Source: Clostridiales bacterium (lineage in GTDB: Bacteria; Bacillota; Clostridia; Christensenellales; CAG-1252). Taken from it: a stretch of 7,382 nt of DNA. Below, one piece after another: positions 5,492-7,382 of this stretch. The notes under the pieces are model-generated. The model ran no database searches, was not told the DNA's origin, and saw only the letters and a program-made list of their open reading frames with translations. Every line of letters begins with the position of its first letter. Positions within the stretch are counted from its first letter, which is position 1. The position numbers were made by a program, and so were the translations under genes. Where the stretch lies: positions 1 through 7,382 of the forward strand of contig DMCI01000030.1 in assembly GCA_003445835.1 (NCBI GenBank), written 5' to 3'.

Positions 5492-6646
5492 ATGGAAAAG
5501 GAAAACGTCAAGATCACCGTCGTAAAAGAAGGGTATCGCTCTCTTGCGAAAGAGACCAAAAATCTGGCGCACGGCGGCAGAGTGCTTTTGTTTACGTCAG
5601 AGACCCGCGCGGGCGACGACGCGCAAGCGGCGCTGACCTTTGAGGGAATGCAGGTAACGAGGCGAAATCTGCCCGAAAAGCTTTCGGAAGATCTGTTTTC
5701 GGAACTGCAAAAAACTCCCGAAGGCATTATGGCGGCGGTGGGCGTCGGGGGCGTCGTCCCCATCGAAGCGACCAAGGCGGCGCACATTCCCGTCGCTATA
5801 CCTAAAATTTTGTTTCCGACGGAATTTTCCGCACTTTCCGCATCTGACGAGCGGGTGTTTTTAAGCACGAAAAGCGACCTGCCGTCTACCCGCTCGACGG
5901 GGCAGATCGTACTCTTTGACCCTCGCGTCGTTTGCGCCTCTCCGTTGCGTCCCGGACTGGGGTATCTGCTTGCGCGTTTCGTCGAAGAAGCGGACGGCGC
6001 TTTTGAACGACTGATCCTTTGGGGTGAAAAACCCGCCGCCGCGCTTCGCGCCTTGAAAGAAAAGACCGCAGTACTGTCTTCCCTTAGGGAAGAAAACGCC
6101 GCGGAGGACGTCGTAAGCGCCGCCCTGTCCCTCTTGAAAACGCAAGAGAAGTCCTTGTCAAACAGCGCGCACGTGCTTGCCCTTCTTGCGGCAAAACGGA
6201 CGGGCGGAGATTTTTCGGACTACTTGTTCCCCGCCGCCTACGCCTTGTTGCGCCTTTATACGGAGTATCTCTCCTCCCTCCCCTTAGAACATTGCCCGCC
6301 GCCCGACCGATCGGCAAATCTTCGGTTGCTGAACGCGAAATGCGGGTTATCGACCGCTTTGCTTTGTCGCAAACAACAACCGTACGCGGAAGACTACGAC
6401 AAGCGTTGGCGTCTGACGGCGGAATACCGCGAAGATTTTTCGGAAGCCGTCGGCGAAAGCGCGATCCCGCTTTTTGCCCTCTCCCGCCTTTATAGGCGGA
6501 CGCCCGAGAAAGAAAGCAGTCCGCTCCTCTCCGCAAGCGACTTACTTATGCTATTATCCTTGACGGGAGAAGCCGTTTCGGGGTATCCTTTAATCAAGCA
6601 CATCAAAATGACCGGATTGATCGAACCGCTGTTGCGGTGCGGTTGA
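5492..6646 (+). CDS. Degenerate glycerol-1-phosphate dehydrogenase / Fe-ADH / DHQS-fold protein, probably lacking the metal site
   Basis: The 384-residue product resembles, by eye only, the sn-glycerol-1-phosphate dehydrogenase, iron-containing alcohol dehydrogenase and dehydroquinate synthase superfamily. The N-terminal half looks like its nucleotide-binding domain: RVLLFTSE (30-37), AAVGVGGVVPIEATKAA (81-97) where the family has GGG-[ST]-x2-D-x-[AT]-K, IPKILFPTEFSA (103-114) at the place of the PTxxS segment, and VLFDPRVV (140-147) where the family has an Ile/Val-x-Asp-Pro segment. PGLGYLLARFVEEAD (154-168) matches the segment that opens the metal-binding domain, but Tyr158 replaces the expected Asp ligand. 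The two His ligands are not recognisable in the helical C-terminal half (about 205-384). This implies a non-catalytic or changed function, or a distant family that I misread. It starts the operon and is followed after 18 bases by the phosphatase gene. Family assignment is moderate; that it is a real gene is near certain. Confidence 0.8.
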   Translation: MEKENVKITVVKEGYRSLAKETKNLAHGGRVLLFTSETRAGDDAQAALTFEGMQVTRRNLPEKLSEDLFSELQKTPEGIMAAVGVGGVVPIEATKAAHIPVAIPKILFPTEFSALSASDERVFLSTKSDLPSTRSTGQIVLFDPRVVCASPLRPGLGYLLARFVEEADGAFERLILWGEKPAAALRALKEKTAVLSSLREENAAEDVVSAALSLLKTQEKSLSNSAHVLALLAAKRTGGDFSDYLFPAAYALLRLYTEYLSSLPLEHCPPPDRSANLRLLNAKCGLSTALLCRKQQPYAEDYDKRWRLTAEYREDFSEAVGESAIPLFALSRLYRRTPEKESSPLLSASDLLMLLSLTGEAVSGYPLIKHIKMTGLIEPLLRCG

Positions 6647-6664
6647 CGGCGGGAGGTACGAAAG

Positions 6665-7382
6665 ATGAGCGACGTGAAAGATATCAAACTTTTTTTAATG
6701 GATATGGACGGCACCGTCTACATCGGCGACAAAAAGATCGAAGGGGCTCTTGAAGCCTTGGAGGAACTGAAGCGCCGCGGCAAAAAGGTGCTGTTTTTGA
6801 CCAACAACAGCAGCAAGACCGCCGTCGATTACGTCAAAAAGCTTTCTTCGATGGGCTACCCCGCCACCGAAAAGGACATCTTTTCCAGCGGCGAAGCGAC
6901 CATCCGCTTTTTGCAGGAAAAACGCCCGGATAAAAAGGTGCTTTTGCTTGCAAATTCCGCAGTTTACAAACAATTTCAAGAGGCGGGCATCCGTCTTGTA
7001 AAGGAAGATGCCGACCTCGTTTTGGTCTGTTTTGACACCGAACTCGACTACCAAAAACTGACCGCCGCCTGCAACTGTCTTTTTGAAGGGAAGGAATATA
7101 TCGTTTCGCACCCCGACTTGGTGTGCCCCGCCAACCCGCATTCCATTCCCGACGTCGGCTCCTTTATGGCGCTCATCAAGGCGGTGACAGGCAGGGATCC
7201 CGACCTCGTGATCGGCAAGCCGTACAAGACGATGGCGGAATACGTGGCAAAGGACTTTGGGCTCCGTCCCGATGAAATTGCGATGGTGGGCGACAGGCTC
7301 TACACCGACATCAAATTCGCAACGGACAACGGTATGACCGGCATCCTCGTTTTGACGGGAGAGACCACTCTCCCCGACCTTG
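6665..7382 (+). CDS. NagD-type HAD-superfamily phosphatase (class IIA cap), C-terminus cut by window edge
   Basis: Members of this group hydrolyse small phosphorylated compounds (sugar, nucleotide or glycerol phosphates) in the cytoplasm with Mg2+ via an aspartyl-phosphate. I translated 239 residues that run off the right edge; relatives are about 260, so about 20-25 residues are missing. All HAD motifs are present: motif I DMDGTVY (13-19) with nucleophile D13 and acid/base D15; motif II TNNSS (46-50); motif III Lys at IGKPYK (K185); motif IV GDRLYTD (209-215) with D210 and D215. The stretch between motif II and III (about 60-175), with ANSAVYKQF and VSHPDLVCPANP, is the C2 cap. The TNNSS and GDRLYTD forms are characteristic of NagD-type enzymes. 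The ATG at 6665 has GGGAGG at 6651-6656, 8 bases upstream. The substrate cannot be told. The 18-base gap to the gene before it suggests one transcript. Confidence 0.95.
   Translation, partial: MSDVKDIKLFLMDMDGTVYIGDKKIEGALEALEELKRRGKKVLFLTNNSSKTAVDYVKKLSSMGYPATEKDIFSSGEATIRFLQEKRPDKKVLLLANSAVYKQFQEAGIRLVKEDADLVLVCFDTELDYQKLTAACNCLFEGKEYIVSHPDLVCPANPHSIPDVGSFMALIKAVTGRDPDLVIGKPYKTMAEYVAKDFGLRPDEIAMVGDRLYTDIKFATDNGMTGILVLTGETTLPDL

Noticed and set aside
5398..5868. Minus-strand reading frame of 156 codons overlapping the start of the 5492 gene
   Set aside because: The plus-strand gene has an excellent ribosome binding site and a family-like sequence, whereas the minus frame is Ser/Ala-rich without motifs.

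Overview
The window looks like a chromosomal segment from a Bacillota (Firmicutes) bacterium, most likely an uncultured Clostridia-type lineage. This rests on gene order (rpmH, rnpA, yidD, yidC, jag, mnmE), strong AGGAGG-type ribosome binding sites, a Jag protein with KH and R3H domains, and a short YidC without the large N-terminal periplasmic domain of Proteobacteria. Base composition is moderate. No marker allows a species call.

Positions 1-3660 hold a compact minus-strand cluster read from right to left: rpmH (ribosomal protein L34), rnpA (RNase P protein), yidD, yidC (membrane insertase), jag/khpB (RNA-binding protein) and mnmE (tRNA-modifying GTPase, cut by the left edge). The first four are nearly contiguous: gaps of 2 and 1 bases, then a 13-base overlap of yidD with yidC. 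A consensus-like promoter (TTGACA, 18-base spacer, TATAAT) lies 5' of rpmH. The cluster links ribosome and tRNA maturation with membrane protein insertion.

Positions 3809-5308 hold a codirectional 499-residue predicted lipoprotein with divergent WG-like repeats. In many relatives the region 5' of rpmH carries dnaA and the origin. Here no dnaA gene and no cluster of DnaA boxes is visible.

Positions 5309-5491 are a divergent intergenic region with several short inverted repeats. From 5492 two plus-strand genes follow, 18 bases apart. The first is a 384-residue protein that looks like a degenerate member of the glycerol-1-phosphate dehydrogenase / iron-containing alcohol dehydrogenase / dehydroquinate synthase fold and has lost its expected metal-site residues. 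The second is a NagD-type HAD phosphatase, cut by the right edge, with all catalytic motifs intact. This pair is the least ordinary part of the window. It recalls the araL (NagD-type phosphatase) and araM (glycerol-1-phosphate dehydrogenase) neighbours of Bacillus subtilis, but the first protein here appears not to be a normal metal-dependent enzyme. No mobile element, CRISPR array, tRNA or rRNA was seen.
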